Source of the DNA: Nakamurella flava
GTDB lineage: Bacteria > Actinomycetota > Actinomycetes > Mycobacteriales > Nakamurellaceae
DNA length: 64,000 bases
Direction of reading: 5' to 3'
Assembly (NCBI RefSeq): GCF_005298075.1
Contig: NZ_SZZH01000001.1
Location: forward strand, 1 to 64,000
Under the pieces are notes generated by a model. That model was given only the letters and a program-made list of their open reading frames with translations. It was not told the DNA's origin and ran no database searches. The position numbers and the translations under genes were made by a program. Positions 24,848 through 33,943 of this stretch are shown here, piece by piece; within the stretch, counting starts at the first letter, position 1, and every line of letters starts with the position of its first letter.

Positions 24848-26796
24848 CCACGCCGTCAGGCGCCGGACCCGACCCCGGTGCGATCGAGGTGCTCGACCGT
24901 GACGCCGGTGACCCCGACCTGGCGATCGGCGCGACCGGACTGCTCGGCGAACTCAACCGCGCCGGGGTGCTCGCGGTCGCCGACGTGCACGTGGCCGAGC
25001 GCCTCGGCGTGCTCGGCGCCGAGCCCGACGAGTCGGTCCGGCTGGCCACGGCCCTGGCCGTCCGCGCGGCCCGCAGCGGATCGGTCTGCGTCGACTTGAC
25101 CCAGGCGCCGCAGCTCGCGCCGGACGTCGCCTGGCCCGAGATGGGGCCCTGGGTCGAACGGGTGCGCGCCAGCGTGCTCCTCGACGACACCGGCCCCCTG
25201 CGGTGGGAGTACGACCGGCTCTACCTGACCCGCTACCGGCAGGAGGAGGAACAGGTGCGGGCCGACCTGGTCGCCCGTACCCGCCAGGCGCCACCGGACG
25301 TCGACAGCGACCGTCTGGCGGCCGGTCTCGAGCGGTTGTTCGTGCTGGCCGAAGGTGGGAACGCCGGTGTCGCCGCCGGGGTGGCCGATCAGCGCGCGGC
25401 CGCCCGAGCGGTGGTCACCGGATGGACGACCGTGCTGGGCGGTGGCCCCGGGACGGGGAAGACGACCACCGTGGCTCGTGTGCTGTCGCTCCTGCTCGAC
25501 CAACCCGTCCCCGGGCACCGCGACCGATCGTCGACCGCGACGCCGCTGCGGGTGGCCCTGGCGGCCCCGACCGGCAAAGCGGCCGCTCGATTGCAGGAGG
25601 CGGTCAACGCCGAAGCCGGCCGGTTCGACCCCGCCGACCGTCACGGGCTCGATCGCCTGGAAGCGGTCACCCTGCACCGTCTGCTGGGCAGTGTTCCCGG
25701 CCGATCACAACGGTTCCGACACGACCGGCAGCACCGCCTGCCCTACGACGTGGTCGTCGTCGACGAGACCTCGATGGTGTCGCTGACCCTGATGGCCCGG
25801 CTGCTGGCTGCGGTGCGGCCGGACTGTCGACTGGTGCTGCTCGGTGATCCGGACCAGCTGTCCTCGGTCGATGCCGGAGCCGTGCTGGCCGACCTGGTCG
25901 ACGGCCTCCCCGGCCTGGCCGGGGAGCCACCGACGCCTTCCGCCGCACCTGACGCGGCGTCCTTCGCCTCGACGGCAGGCGACAACCGACCAGTGCCAAC
26001 GGTTTCCGGATCCCCGCCGACGGTCATCACCCCACCGTCGGTGGTGCTGCTGCGGCACCCGTTCCGATTCGGATCCGCCATCGCCGCCCTGGCCGAGGCG
26101 GTGCGCGACGGCGAGGCGGACCGGGCCCTGGACCTGCTGTCGGGGGACGACGGGCACCTGCGGCTGGTCGTCGACGGGCGCGATCCGTCGGTGCGGCGAC
26201 CGGTCGTCGAGGCGGCGCTCGCGGTGGTGGCCGCCGCTCGACGGGGCGACGCCGAGCGGGCGCTGGACCACCTGCTGCAGCACCGCCTGCTGTGTGCCCA
26301 CCGCACCGGGCCCCGCGGCGTCAGCGACTGGGAGGCCCGCGTCGAGCGGTGGGCCGCCGAATCGGGAGTGACCGTGCAACCGGGCCGCTGGTACCTCGGC
26401 CGGCCGGTCCTCGTCACCATGAACGACTACGCCCTCGGCCTGTACAACGGCGACAGCGGGGTGACCATCGCCGACGGCGACGGTGGATTGCGGGTCGCGT
26501 TCCCGTCCGTCACCGGCTGGCGGACCTTCGCCCCCCGCCGCCTGGCGGCGGTGCAGACGACCCACGCCCTCACCGTGCATCGCAGCCAGGGCAGCCAGTT
26601 CGGGCACGTGACCTTCGTGCTCCCCGAGGCGGACTCTCCACTGGCCACCCGTGAGCTGCTCTACACAGCGCTCACCCGCGCCCGCAACGGCGTCACCCTG
26701 GTGGGCACACCGGAGGAGTTGCGGTCCGCCGTCGAGCGCCCGGTCACCAGGGCCAGCGGTCTGCGACAACGGCTGCGGGACCGCCGCGACTTGTGA
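24844..26796 (+). CDS. recD: Exodeoxyribonuclease V alpha subunit (5'-3' helicase)
   Basis: 650 residues; the ATG at 24844 overlaps the recB stop as ATGA. Walker A is LGGGPGTGKTTTVARVL (about 196-212), motif Ia LAAPTGKAAARLQEAV, Walker B VVVDETSMVSLTLMARLL (about 301), and motif III LLGDPDQLSSVDAGAVL. The C-terminal motifs are TTHALTVHRSQGSQFGHV and ELLYTALTRARNGVTLVG. It is the fast lagging-strand motor of RecBCD. A 40-residue Pro/Ser/Ala-rich insertion near residues 360-400 looks like a flexible loop. It is the last gene of the operon; the next gene is convergent. Confidence 0.95.
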   Translation: MTTPSGAGPDPGAIEVLDRDAGDPDLAIGATGLLGELNRAGVLAVADVHVAERLGVLGAEPDESVRLATALAVRAARSGSVCVDLTQAPQLAPDVAWPEMGPWVERVRASVLLDDTGPLRWEYDRLYLTRYRQEEEQVRADLVARTRQAPPDVDSDRLAAGLERLFVLAEGGNAGVAAGVADQRAAARAVVTGWTTVLGGGPGTGKTTTVARVLSLLLDQPVPGHRDRSSTATPLRVALAAPTGKAAARLQEAVNAEAGRFDPADRHGLDRLEAVTLHRLLGSVPGRSQRFRHDRQHRLPYDVVVVDETSMVSLTLMARLLAAVRPDCRLVLLGDPDQLSSVDAGAVLADLVDGLPGLAGEPPTPSAAPDAASFASTAGDNRPVPTVSGSPPTVITPPSVVLLRHPFRFGSAIAALAEAVRDGEADRALDLLSGDDGHLRLVVDGRDPSVRRPVVEAALAVVAAARRGDAERALDHLLQHRLLCAHRTGPRGVSDWEARVERWAAESGVTVQPGRWYLGRPVLVTMNDYALGLYNGDSGVTIADGDGGLRVAFPSVTGWRTFAPRRLAAVQTTHALTVHRSQGSQFGHVTFVLPEADSPLATRELLYTALTRARNGVTLVGTPEELRSAVERPVTRASGLRQRLRDRRDL

Positions 26797-26819
26797 TCGA
26801 TCGTCGGGCGGAGCACCGG

Positions 26820-27368
26820 TCAGCCCCGTCGCCACCACCGGTTGCGACCGGCCCGCGCCAGCAGCTCGATGAGGTCCTCGGTGCACCCCGGTACCGGGAT
26901 GGCCGGCGCGTAACGGTCGGCGGTGAACCACCGGTCTCCGTGCTCGCGGGCCTGGTCGAGGACATGCGCGAGCAGGTCGTTGGGCAACTCGTCGGGCGCC
27001 CCGATGGCGCGGGCCAGGTCCCAGGTGTGAATGGCCAGTTCGGTGGCCGCCCGCCACAGCACCTCGCCGGCCGGTACCGGGCCATCCGGACCGTCGACCG
27101 TCGCCGACCAGTCCTCGACCGTGCCGAAGGCGGTCAGCGCCGCCGCCGACGCGGCCGACCAACGTGCCGGTCGGTCGACGGTCTGACCGTCCGGTGGCGC
27201 GGTTCCCAGGGCCGCGGCGACGGCCAGCTGCCCAGCCGTGACGTGGTCGACGAGGCCGTCCACCGTCCACCGCGGATCCGGGGTCGACAGGCCCCACTGG
27301 TGATCGCGCACCAGACCGACGCGTTGACCGAACTGCCGGATCGCGCTGCGGTAGATCGGGAGTTCCAT
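26820..27368 (-). CDS. Mycothiol-dependent maleylpyruvate isomerase-like / DinB-fold protein
   Basis: 182 residues if started at ATG 27368; a GTG one codon upstream is possible, and a longer frame to 27467 is not supported. It matches the TIGR03083/TIGR03086-type family: an N-terminal helix (IYRSAIRQFGQRVGLV), WSLSTPDPRWTVDGLVDHV-like sequence with the conserved W-T-V-x-x-L-V-x-H, and ATELAIHTWDLARAIG supplying the His ligand. Family proteins are often mycothiol-dependent transferases or isomerases with a DinB four-helix bundle. The specific reaction is unknown. Confidence 0.8.
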   Translation of the reverse strand: MELPIYRSAIRQFGQRVGLVRDHQWGLSTPDPRWTVDGLVDHVTAGQLAVAAALGTAPPDGQTVDRPARWSAASAAALTAFGTVEDWSATVDGPDGPVPAGEVLWRAATELAIHTWDLARAIGAPDELPNDLLAHVLDQAREHGDRWFTADRYAPAIPVPGCTEDLIELLARAGRNRWWRRG

Positions 27369-27496
27369 CACCGTTCCATTGTCCACCGGGCGTCGACGTC
27401 GCTCGGCGGCAGACCGTCGCCGGCCGTCCTCGACGGCACGTGTCCGAAGACGTCCGGCAGCTGTCACTACGGGCCGACGGCCGGGAGGCGGGGCGC

Positions 27497-27799
27497 TCAG
27501 ATGGTCTGTCGAACCGCCGATCCCGAGGCGTGGAGGACCTCGAGCCGCTCCGTGCGCGGCTCGGTGTCAGGCCGGCGGCCACCGAAGGCAGCGTCCACCG
27601 CCAGGTGGATGCGCCGATCGAAGGCGCGGCGACACAGCTCGGCCGACTCCCAGACGTCGACGTAGCGGAGCCCGCCGTCGGGTCGGCGGATGCACAGGTG
27701 AATCAGCTGCCCCTCCAACGGTTCCGGCCCGATGTTGTCCACGATCCGCCAGTACATGGCGTCGTCGATCGGAACGTCCTGGATGAATGCGTACACCAT
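27497..27799 (-). CDS. Small conserved-type protein, possible dimeric alpha/beta barrel
   Basis: 100 residues from the ATG at 27799, with CCGGAGG about 8 nt upstream. The sequence MVYAFIQDVPIDDAMYWRI, then GLRYVDVWESAELCRRAFDRR, resembles small antibiotic-monooxygenase/ferredoxin-like dimeric barrel proteins that many actinobacteria encode singly. I see no catalytic signature. It is divergent from the TetR gene, with 82 bp between starts, so the TetR product may regulate it. Confidence 0.65.
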   Translation of the reverse strand: MVYAFIQDVPIDDAMYWRIVDNIGPEPLEGQLIHLCIRRPDGGLRYVDVWESAELCRRAFDRRIHLAVDAAFGGRRPDTEPRTERLEVLHASGSAVRQTI

Positions 27800-27833
27800 G
27801 GCGTGGCCTCCGGTTCCTGTGTGGCACCATGGT

Positions 27834-27858
27834 CCAAATTGACCCGAAGGCAATTCGG
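27834..27858. promoter_or_regulatory. Inverted repeat, candidate TetR operator
   Basis: CCAAATTG (27834-27841) and CAATTCGG (27851-27858) are inverted repeats with one mismatch, 9 bp apart. They lie in the divergent promoter of the 100-residue protein and the TetR regulator. The AT-rich arms stand out in this GC-rich region. Confidence 0.4.
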
Positions 27859-27881
27859 ACGAAAAGGAAACGGTACGGCTG

Positions 27882-28538
27882 ATGGTCGACGCGGTCAAGG
27901 GTTCCGGCGCGCGACGGGGTTACCGCTCGGCCCAACGCGCCGAGCAGGCGGCGGCGACCCGTCGCGAGGTGCTGGCCGCCGCCCGCGCGCTGTTCACCAC
28001 GAATGGCTACCGCGCCACCACGATCGGCGACATCGCCGGAGGCGCCGGGGTCGCGGTCGACACCGTCTACGCCGCCGTGGGTCGGAAGCCGGTCATCCTG
28101 CGCGAGCTGGTCGAGACGGCGATCTCGGGTACCGACCGGGCCGTGCCCCCGGAGGAACGCGAGTATGTCGTGGCGGTGAGGCGGGCGGTCCGCGCTCACG
28201 AGAAGCTGCGTCTGTACGGGCAGGCCATCAGCGCCGTCCAGCAGCGGCTGGGGCCGATCTTCCTGGCGTTGCGCGACGCCGGGGTGGACGATCCGGCCTG
28301 CGCTGAGGTGTGGTCGACGATCGCCGCCCGTCGGGCGGCCAACATGCGGGTGTTGGCCGGCGAGCTGCGCTCGACCGGTGAACTGCGCGACGACCTGACC
28401 GACGAAGCGGTCGCCGACGTGCTGTGGAGCATGAACGCGGCCGAATACTGGGATCTGCTCGTCCGCCAGCGAGGCTGGTCGCCGGACGAGTTCGGCCGCT
28501 GGCTGGGCGACGCGTGGGCCCGGCTGCTCCTACGCTGA
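27882..28538 (+). CDS. TetR-family transcriptional regulator
   Basis: 218 residues, ATG 27882 preceded by AAAAGGAAA. The N-terminal HTH is ARALFTTNGYRATTIGDIAGGAGVAVDTVYAAVG (about 36-69). The C-terminal ligand domain is not assignable to a known effector. It is divergent from the 100-residue protein gene and its 3' end overlaps that of a convergent cytochrome P450 gene by 9 bp. It may control the small protein, the P450, or itself. Confidence 0.9.
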   Translation: MVDAVKGSGARRGYRSAQRAEQAAATRREVLAAARALFTTNGYRATTIGDIAGGAGVAVDTVYAAVGRKPVILRELVETAISGTDRAVPPEEREYVVAVRRAVRAHEKLRLYGQAISAVQQRLGPIFLALRDAGVDDPACAEVWSTIAARRAANMRVLAGELRSTGELRDDLTDEAVADVLWSMNAAEYWDLLVRQRGWSPDEFGRWLGDAWARLLLR

Positions 28539-29798
28539 GGACGGTGCGAGCCTCAGATCTTCCAATCCGTGGATGACGAAGGACGGATGGAAGACGGGGT
28601 CCTCGACCATCCGCAGTCCGGGGCAGCGCTGGATGAGCTGCAGCAACGAACAGCCCAGCTCGAGCCGGGCCAACGGGGCCCCGATGCAGAAGTGCAGCCC
28701 ACCACCGAAACCGATGTGGGTGGCGTCGCCCCGGTCGACCAGGAAGGCGTCCGGTTCGGGGAACCGGGACGGGTCCCGGTTGGCCGAGCCGAAGAGCATG
28801 CCGATCCGTTCACCGACCGCGAACCGTCGGCCACCGAACTCCACCCCGTCGTCCAGCACCCATCGTTCGAACAGCTGCAACGGGGCGTCCCAACGGATCA
28901 TCTCCTCGACCGCGGTGGCGGGCTCGACCAACCCGTCGGTGAGCCGGTGCCACTGGTCGCGGTGGCTCAGCAGCGCCCGAACGCCGTTGCCGAGCGTGTT
29001 GACCGTGGCCTCGTGCCCGGCGTTGAGCAGCACGATGACGGTGCCGAGGATCTCGTCGTCGGTCAGCCGGTCACCGGAGTCGGCCACCTCGGCCAGCGCG
29101 GTGATGAGATCGTCCGCCGGCCGGGCCCGCCGCTGGACGAGCAGATCGGTGACGTAGGCGAGGAATTCGTCGGCGGCCCGTTCCGCCGCCTGTTCCTGGG
29201 CCGGGGTGCGGTGCAGCTCGTACATCTTGACGATGGCGTGCGACCAGTCCAGTAGCCGCGGGCCGTCGGCGACCGGCACACCGAGCAGCGTGCAGATCAC
29301 CGCCACCGAGTACGGCTGCGCATAGTCGGCGATCAGATCGAAAGAACCTTCCGCGTCGGCGATCTCGACGGCACGATCGAGGTGCGCGGCGGCCAGTTCG
29401 GTGATGCGGGGCTCCAGACGGGCCACCGACCGGGCAGTGAACACCGCGGTCACCAGTCGGCGCAGCCGGGTGTGGTCCGGTGGCTCCAGGTTCAGCAGCG
29501 ACCACCGTTCGGACTCCTCCCATCGCGGCCACCGCGCCTCGAACTCGGGCTGGCCGAACTCGGCCGGCGTGTAGCGGTGCGCGAAAGCCCGGCCCAGCCG
29601 ACGGTCCCGGAGGGCGGCGTGCACCTCGGCGTAGCGGGGGAGGAGATACAGGCCCCGCGGGGCGTAGGTGACGACCGGGCCGGCGGCCCGCAGCAACGCG
29701 AACACCGGGTACGGGTCGGCGCAGAACGCGGCGTCCGCCGGGTCGAAACCGAAGTCCTCGGCGCGGGGCAGGTCGGGGTCCAGCGGTGGTGGCAGCAC
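28530..29798 (-). CDS. Cytochrome P450
   Basis: 422 residues, ATG at 29798. All P450 signatures are present: helix-I LLNAGHEATVNT (near residue 260), the ExxR motif in VEEMIRWDAP, and the haem loop FGGGLHFCIGAPLAR with Cys371 as proximal ligand. The N-terminus (ADPYPVFALLRAAGPV) is soluble, as in bacterial class I P450s, so it needs a ferredoxin and reductase from elsewhere. It resembles CYP107/CYP140-like actinobacterial enzymes in general form, but the substrate cannot be inferred. Neighbours give no pathway. Confidence 0.95.
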   Translation of the reverse strand: MLPPPLDPDLPRAEDFGFDPADAAFCADPYPVFALLRAAGPVVTYAPRGLYLLPRYAEVHAALRDRRLGRAFAHRYTPAEFGQPEFEARWPRWEESERWSLLNLEPPDHTRLRRLVTAVFTARSVARLEPRITELAAAHLDRAVEIADAEGSFDLIADYAQPYSVAVICTLLGVPVADGPRLLDWSHAIVKMYELHRTPAQEQAAERAADEFLAYVTDLLVQRRARPADDLITALAEVADSGDRLTDDEILGTVIVLLNAGHEATVNTLGNGVRALLSHRDQWHRLTDGLVEPATAVEEMIRWDAPLQLFERWVLDDGVEFGGRRFAVGERIGMLFGSANRDPSRFPEPDAFLVDRGDATHIGFGGGLHFCIGAPLARLELGCSLLQLIQRCPGLRMVEDPVFHPSFVIHGLEDLRLAPSSA

Positions 29799-29863
29799 CG
29801 CCCGACGCTACCGCGGCGGCCGCCGGCGCCGGCCACAGCGCCGAAGTCACCCGAGCGGTCCTT

Positions 29864-30556
29864 CTACGGCCCGGCGAAGAGCTGGCCGCCCAGCCAGGAC
29901 AGGCCCAGCGCGAGCCCGCCGACGACGACGGCCCGTCGGGCCACCCGGACGAACCCGGTGCGACCGACCCGCGCCACGATCCACGAGGTGAGGCACAGCG
30001 CCAGCAGGGTCGACGCGTAGACCATGGCGCCCTCCCACGGAGTGGGTGTGAGCAGGACCAGCGTCAGCGGGACCGCCGCCCCAAGCGCGAAGGACAGGCC
30101 GGCCCCGACAGCCACCGGCCACGGGTCGGCCGTCGGCCCCGAGATGCCGTACTCGGCCTCGGCGTGCGCCCGCAGCGCGTCCGTCGCACTGAGCTCCTCG
30201 GCCACCCGGGCGGCCGTCTCCGGGGACAGACCTCTGGCCCGGTAGATCTCGGCCAGCTCCGCCAGTTCGGCGGCGGGGCTGAGTTCGAGCAGTCGCCGTT
30301 CCTCCTCGAGCAGGCCGAATTGGACCTCCCGCTCGGCGGCTGCCTCGGCGTACTTGGCCCCACCCAACGAGAGTGCACCGGCCAGCAGGGCGGCCGCGGC
30401 GGCGAGCACGATGGCCTGGCCCCCCACCCCGGCCCCCGCCAAGCCCTCGACGATCCCGCCGGTGGCGATGATGCCGTCATTGACGTCGACGACACGGGCG
30501 GAAGCGCCGTCCCGGTCCAGGCCGAGGCGCTGCATCGTCGTCGATCTGCCGGTCAC
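29864..30556 (-). CDS. VIT1/CCC1-family transporter
   Basis: 230 residues; GTG at 30556 chosen, an ATG 7 codons in (30535) is also possible. The start RVVDVNDGIIATGGIVEGLAGAG is the family hallmark of first-helix vacuolar iron transporter-like proteins. It continues with LLAGALSLGGAKYAEAAAEREVQF, a cytoplasmic Glu-rich loop (EEERRLLELSPAAELAELAEIY), and three C-terminal helices. Eukaryotic relatives move Fe2+ or Mn2+. The Glu-rich loop corresponds to the metal-binding domain of those proteins. No iron regulator is adjacent. Confidence 0.88.
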   Translation of the reverse strand: MTGRSTTMQRLGLDRDGASARVVDVNDGIIATGGIVEGLAGAGVGGQAIVLAAAAALLAGALSLGGAKYAEAAAEREVQFGLLEEERRLLELSPAAELAELAEIYRARGLSPETAARVAEELSATDALRAHAEAEYGISGPTADPWPVAVGAGLSFALGAAVPLTLVLLTPTPWEGAMVYASTLLALCLTSWIVARVGRTGFVRVARRAVVVGGLALGLSWLGGQLFAGP

Positions 30557-30583
30557 CCCAGCAGTCTCACCCCGGTGCGGGGT

Positions 30584-31267
30584 TCATCGGCGCCGGACGA
30601 GCACCACACCGTCCTTCAGTGTCCCCGTCGATCCGTCCGGGCCGGTCGCGGTGCGGGTGCGCACCTCGGCCAGCTCGACCTCGTGGAAGAACGGATCGAG
30701 GGCGAGGCCGGCGACGGTGTCCGCGGGGGCCGGGAAGTCGGCCGGACCGTGCCGGTGGCCGCCGGCCGCCTCCGATCCGTGGTGGTGCCGACCGGCCCAC
30801 GGTGGTGCCTCGGCGTGGTCGACGACGAGCAGTCGTCCTCCGGGGCGGAGCGCCGCCAGGGCCGCCCGGAGCGCGGGTCCGCGATCGAAGGCGACGAACG
30901 ACTGTAGGAACTGCGCGCTGACCAGATCCCAGTCGCCGTCGGGGATCCCGTCCTGCAGGTCGGCCTGCCGTACGGTCACCCGGTCGGTGACCCCGGCCTG
31001 GACGGCGGCCCGGCGGGTGCGCTCGACCGCGTTCGCGGCCAGATCGACACCGGTCACGTGCCAACCCCGGCCGGCCAGCCAGACGGTGTCACCCCCTTCG
31101 CCGCAGCCGAGGTCCAGCGCCGTGCCCACCGGCCAATCGCCGGCGAGATCGGCCAGCACGGTGTTGACCCGTCCGCTCCAGATGCGGTCGGACTCGGCGT
31201 AGCGGGCCTCCCAGGCCGTGCGCTGGTCCCCCTGCGCCGGGGAATCGTCGGCGGGTGGGTGGCTCAT
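30584..31267 (-). CDS. Class I SAM-dependent methyltransferase
   Basis: 227 residues; the ATG at 31267 overlaps the stop of the upstream flavoprotein gene as ATGA. Motif I is ALDLGCGEGGDTVWLA, followed by HVTGVDLAANAVERTRRA and a DLVSAQFLQSF segment. A His-rich loop (AGRHHHGSEAAGGHRH, around residues 165-180) interrupts the C-terminal half and could bind metal. It resembles TehB/thiol-type or small-molecule methyltransferases. Translational coupling to the flavoprotein and divergence from an XRE-cupin regulator suggest a small detoxification or redox unit. Confidence 0.85.
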   Translation of the reverse strand: MSHPPADDSPAQGDQRTAWEARYAESDRIWSGRVNTVLADLAGDWPVGTALDLGCGEGGDTVWLAGRGWHVTGVDLAANAVERTRRAAVQAGVTDRVTVRQADLQDGIPDGDWDLVSAQFLQSFVAFDRGPALRAALAALRPGGRLLVVDHAEAPPWAGRHHHGSEAAGGHRHGPADFPAPADTVAGLALDPFFHEVELAEVRTRTATGPDGSTGTLKDGVVLVRRR

Positions 31268-32277
31268 CGGCTCTCCAGGGCGGGTTGGGGGGCGGCGGCG
31301 CGGGCGGCCGCTGTTCTGGCGGCCGCGTCGGACGCGGCCAGTTCAGCATTGACCATGGCGCCGGTCATCGTCCCGCGCCCGGCGGCGACGACCACCATCA
31401 CCATCGGGTCGGTGACGTTGCCGGCGAGCGACACGCCCGGCACGCTCGTGGCCCCGGTCATCGGGTCGCTCGGGTAGGTCTCGCCGAAGTGCGGACCCAG
31501 GGGGTGCGGGGCCGGCGTCAGACCCAGATCGTCAAGCACGGGGGAGTCGGCGACGGCGCGGGTGGTGACGGCCAGGGCGTCCCGACGGATCAGGCGCCCG
31601 TCGGTCAGGCGCACCCCGGACAGCCGATCGTCGGTGACGACGACCTGCTCGACCGGCACGTCGACGATCGGTACGCCCAGGGCGGTCAGCTGCTCGACGG
31701 CTTCGGCCGGTAGGACGCCGGGCTCGGCGAAGACGATCACGTCGGTGCTGAGCTGTCGGAACAGCAGGGTCTGGTGCAGGGAGTGGGGGCCGGCGGCCAG
31801 GATACCGATCGCCTGGTCCCGGACCTCCCAACCGTGACAGTAGGGGCAGTGCAACACGTCCCGCCCCCACCGGGCCGCCAGTCCCGGGACGGCCGGGAGC
31901 TGGTCGACGACCCCGCTGGCCACGATCAGCCGTCGCGCGCCGACCGTGCTCCCGTCGGCCAGGGCGATCCGGAAGTCGTCCCGCCCGCCGGAGGCTCCGA
32001 CGGCGCGGGTGCGGCGGATATGGACGCCGTAGTGCTCGGCCTCGGCGCGGCCGGCCGCGAGCAGGTCGGCGGGGGCGGCGCCGTCGAGGCCGAGATAGTT
32101 GTGCATGCCGGCGGCGGGAGCGTTCCGGGGCGGCCCGCCGTCCAGCACGAGGACGGAGCGACGGGAACGGCCGAGGGTCACGGCGGCGCTCAGGCCCGCC
32201 GCGCCCGCGCCGACGACGACCACGTCGAAGAGTTCGGCCGGATCGGCCGGCCGGGAAGACTGGGCAGGTTCATTCAT
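31264..32277 (-). CDS. Thioredoxin-reductase-like NAD(P)/FAD oxidoreductase
   Basis: 337 residues, ATG 32277 with GGAGG. The FAD motif is VVVVGAGAAGLSAAVTLGR (about 19-37). An HCPYCHGWEV sequence (Cys144 and Cys147) replaces the usual CATC redox pair position; this CPYCHG form is common in small actinobacterial flavoproteins paired with XRE-cupin or methyltransferase genes. SLAGNVTDPMVMVVVAAGRG is the C-terminal FAD contact. The length equals bacterial TrxB, but no thioredoxin gene is adjacent, so another disulfide or small-molecule substrate is likely. Confidence 0.88.
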   Translation of the reverse strand: MNEPAQSSRPADPAELFDVVVVGAGAAGLSAAVTLGRSRRSVLVLDGGPPRNAPAAGMHNYLGLDGAAPADLLAAGRAEAEHYGVHIRRTRAVGASGGRDDFRIALADGSTVGARRLIVASGVVDQLPAVPGLAARWGRDVLHCPYCHGWEVRDQAIGILAAGPHSLHQTLLFRQLSTDVIVFAEPGVLPAEAVEQLTALGVPIVDVPVEQVVVTDDRLSGVRLTDGRLIRRDALAVTTRAVADSPVLDDLGLTPAPHPLGPHFGETYPSDPMTGATSVPGVSLAGNVTDPMVMVVVAAGRGTMTGAMVNAELAASDAAARTAAARAAAPQPALESR

Positions 32278-32371
32278 CGGTCACCTCCAGGGACCGCACC
32301 ACTGTGACCTGTCGGCAAGCAGATCCGCGAGAGAATGTGCGAATCGGCAACATCGCCGGCATGCTGGGCGG

Positions 32372-33004
32372 ATGACCGAACCCATCAGGCCGACGGCGGC
32401 ATCACCCACGGTGGACGCCGTGCTGACGGCGGTCGGGCCGCGGCTGCGGGCCCTGCGCACCGAGCGGCGCCGCACCCTGCAGGAGGTCGCCGACGACACC
32501 GGCCTGACCGCCAGCACCATCTCCCGTCTCGAGACCGGCCGGCTGAAGCCCACTCTCGAGCAGCTGCTGCCGTTGGCGCGCACCTACCAGGTGCCCCTCG
32601 ACGACCTGGTGGGCGCCCCGGAGACCGGTGATCCCCGGGTGCATCTGCGACCGTTCCGACGGAACGGCCGGACCATCGTGCCGTTGACCCGGCGGCCCGG
32701 CGGGGTGCAGGCCTTCAAGATGGTCATCCCGCCGACCGAGCGGGTGCCGCCGACCCTCCAGCAGCACGAGGGCTACGAGTGGTTCTACGTGCTGAGCGGC
32801 CGCATTCGTTTGCTGCTCGGCGACCAGGAGACGGTGCTGGGGCCGGGGGAGGTCGCCGAGTTCGACACCCGCGTTCCCCACGCCTTCGGCCCGGCCGACA
32901 CCACGCCGGGGAGCCCGCCGGTGGAGATCCTGTCGCTGTTCGGTCCGCAGGGGGAGCGGGCCCACGTCGCCGCCCGGACGACCGCGGCCGCCGCCGGGCG
33001 CTGA
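32372..33004 (+). CDS. XRE-family regulator with C-terminal cupin domain
   Basis: 210 residues, ATG 32372; no strong ribosome site, so it may be leaderless or near it. The HTH spans about residues 27-60 (LRALRTERRRTLQEVADDTGLTA and STISRLETG). The cupin domain covers about 120-195, with QQHEGYEWFYVLSGRIRLLLG and FDTRVPHAFGP. The histidines could hold a metal or be vestigial. It is divergent from the flavoprotein/methyltransferase pair, with 94 bp between starts, and is their likely regulator. The effector is unknown. Confidence 0.9.
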   Translation: MTEPIRPTAASPTVDAVLTAVGPRLRALRTERRRTLQEVADDTGLTASTISRLETGRLKPTLEQLLPLARTYQVPLDDLVGAPETGDPRVHLRPFRRNGRTIVPLTRRPGGVQAFKMVIPPTERVPPTLQQHEGYEWFYVLSGRIRLLLGDQETVLGPGEVAEFDTRVPHAFGPADTTPGSPPVEILSLFGPQGERAHVAARTTAAAAGR

Positions 33005-33191
33005 CCAAGCGGCGGACGCCGGTGCAGCGGTCCACCAGGTCACGACGCCGGGATCCGGGCCGCCCCCGGACGGAGTGCCGGCCGCCGCACGGCCCCTGGG
33101 TGGCCTGAGCTGCGCGTTCAGTCACCTTTGAGTGGTCACGGAGTGCTCCGTCGCACGGTGGACCGGCCAGTCACCGACCCGAGGAGTTCCG

Positions 33192-33932
33192 ATGACCACC
33201 GCCCCCGCCGTCCCCCAGGTCCTGCTGCCCGGCCAGGCCGCCGCCCCCGAGGGGCCGATCGACATGATCGGCATGTACATGATGCATTTCGCGTTCCGGC
33301 GCGACCTGGACGCGTTCGCCCGCGCGGTCCCCGCCACCCCGGTCGCCGACCGGGCCGCGTGGATCGACCTGGCCGAACGGTGGGAGTTCTTCGCGTTCCT
33401 GCTCCACCACCACCACAGCGCAGAGGACGACACGTTGTGGCCGCCGTTGCTGGCGGCGGTCGACGCCGCCGGGGACGTCGCGGCCCGCGCGGTGCTGGAC
33501 GACATGGAGGCCGAGCACGGTCAGATCGACCCGTTGCTGGCGGCCTGCCAGACCGGATTCCGTCGGTTGGCCGAGGTGGCCGATCCCGACGCCCACGCGG
33601 CCCTGGAGGTACGACTGGTGGCTGCTCGCCGCACCTTGGACGACCACCTGAGCCATGAGGAGACGGCGGCCATCCCGCTCATCCAGCGCCACATCGAGCC
33701 GGCCCGACAGTGGAAGGCCATCGAGAAAGCGATCTCCTCGGGGTACCCGGCGAAGTACCAGCTCCGCATCCTCGGTTGGGTCATGTACACGACGCCGGAG
33801 TCGGGTCGGGAGGCGTTGTTCCGGCAGCCCGGGGCTGGCGTCTTCCGGCTGCCGTGGAAGTGGTGGGTCGGCCCGCGCTTCGCCCGCAAGGAGGAGCGGG
33901 TCTTCGGCGCGGCCGCCGCCGCCCGGTCGTAG
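33192..33932 (+). CDS. Hemerythrin-domain (HHE cation-binding) protein
   Basis: 246 residues from ATG 33192 with GAGGAG at 5 nt; an in-frame upstream start lacks a ribosome site. Residues about 25-160 are an HHE domain: MIGMYMMHFAFRRDL, FFAFLLHHHHSAEDDTLWPPLL, MEAEHGQIDP and LDDHLSHEETAAIPLI provide His/Glu ligands for a non-haem diiron site. The C-terminal 80 residues are basic and Trp-rich (FRLPWKWWVGPRFARKEERV), with no membrane helix. Such proteins sense or handle O2, NO or iron. It stands alone. Confidence 0.88.
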   Translation: MTTAPAVPQVLLPGQAAAPEGPIDMIGMYMMHFAFRRDLDAFARAVPATPVADRAAWIDLAERWEFFAFLLHHHHSAEDDTLWPPLLAAVDAAGDVAARAVLDDMEAEHGQIDPLLAACQTGFRRLAEVADPDAHAALEVRLVAARRTLDDHLSHEETAAIPLIQRHIEPARQWKAIEKAISSGYPAKYQLRILGWVMYTTPESGREALFRQPGAGVFRLPWKWWVGPRFARKEERVFGAAAAARS

Positions 33933-33943
33933 TCGACACCAAC

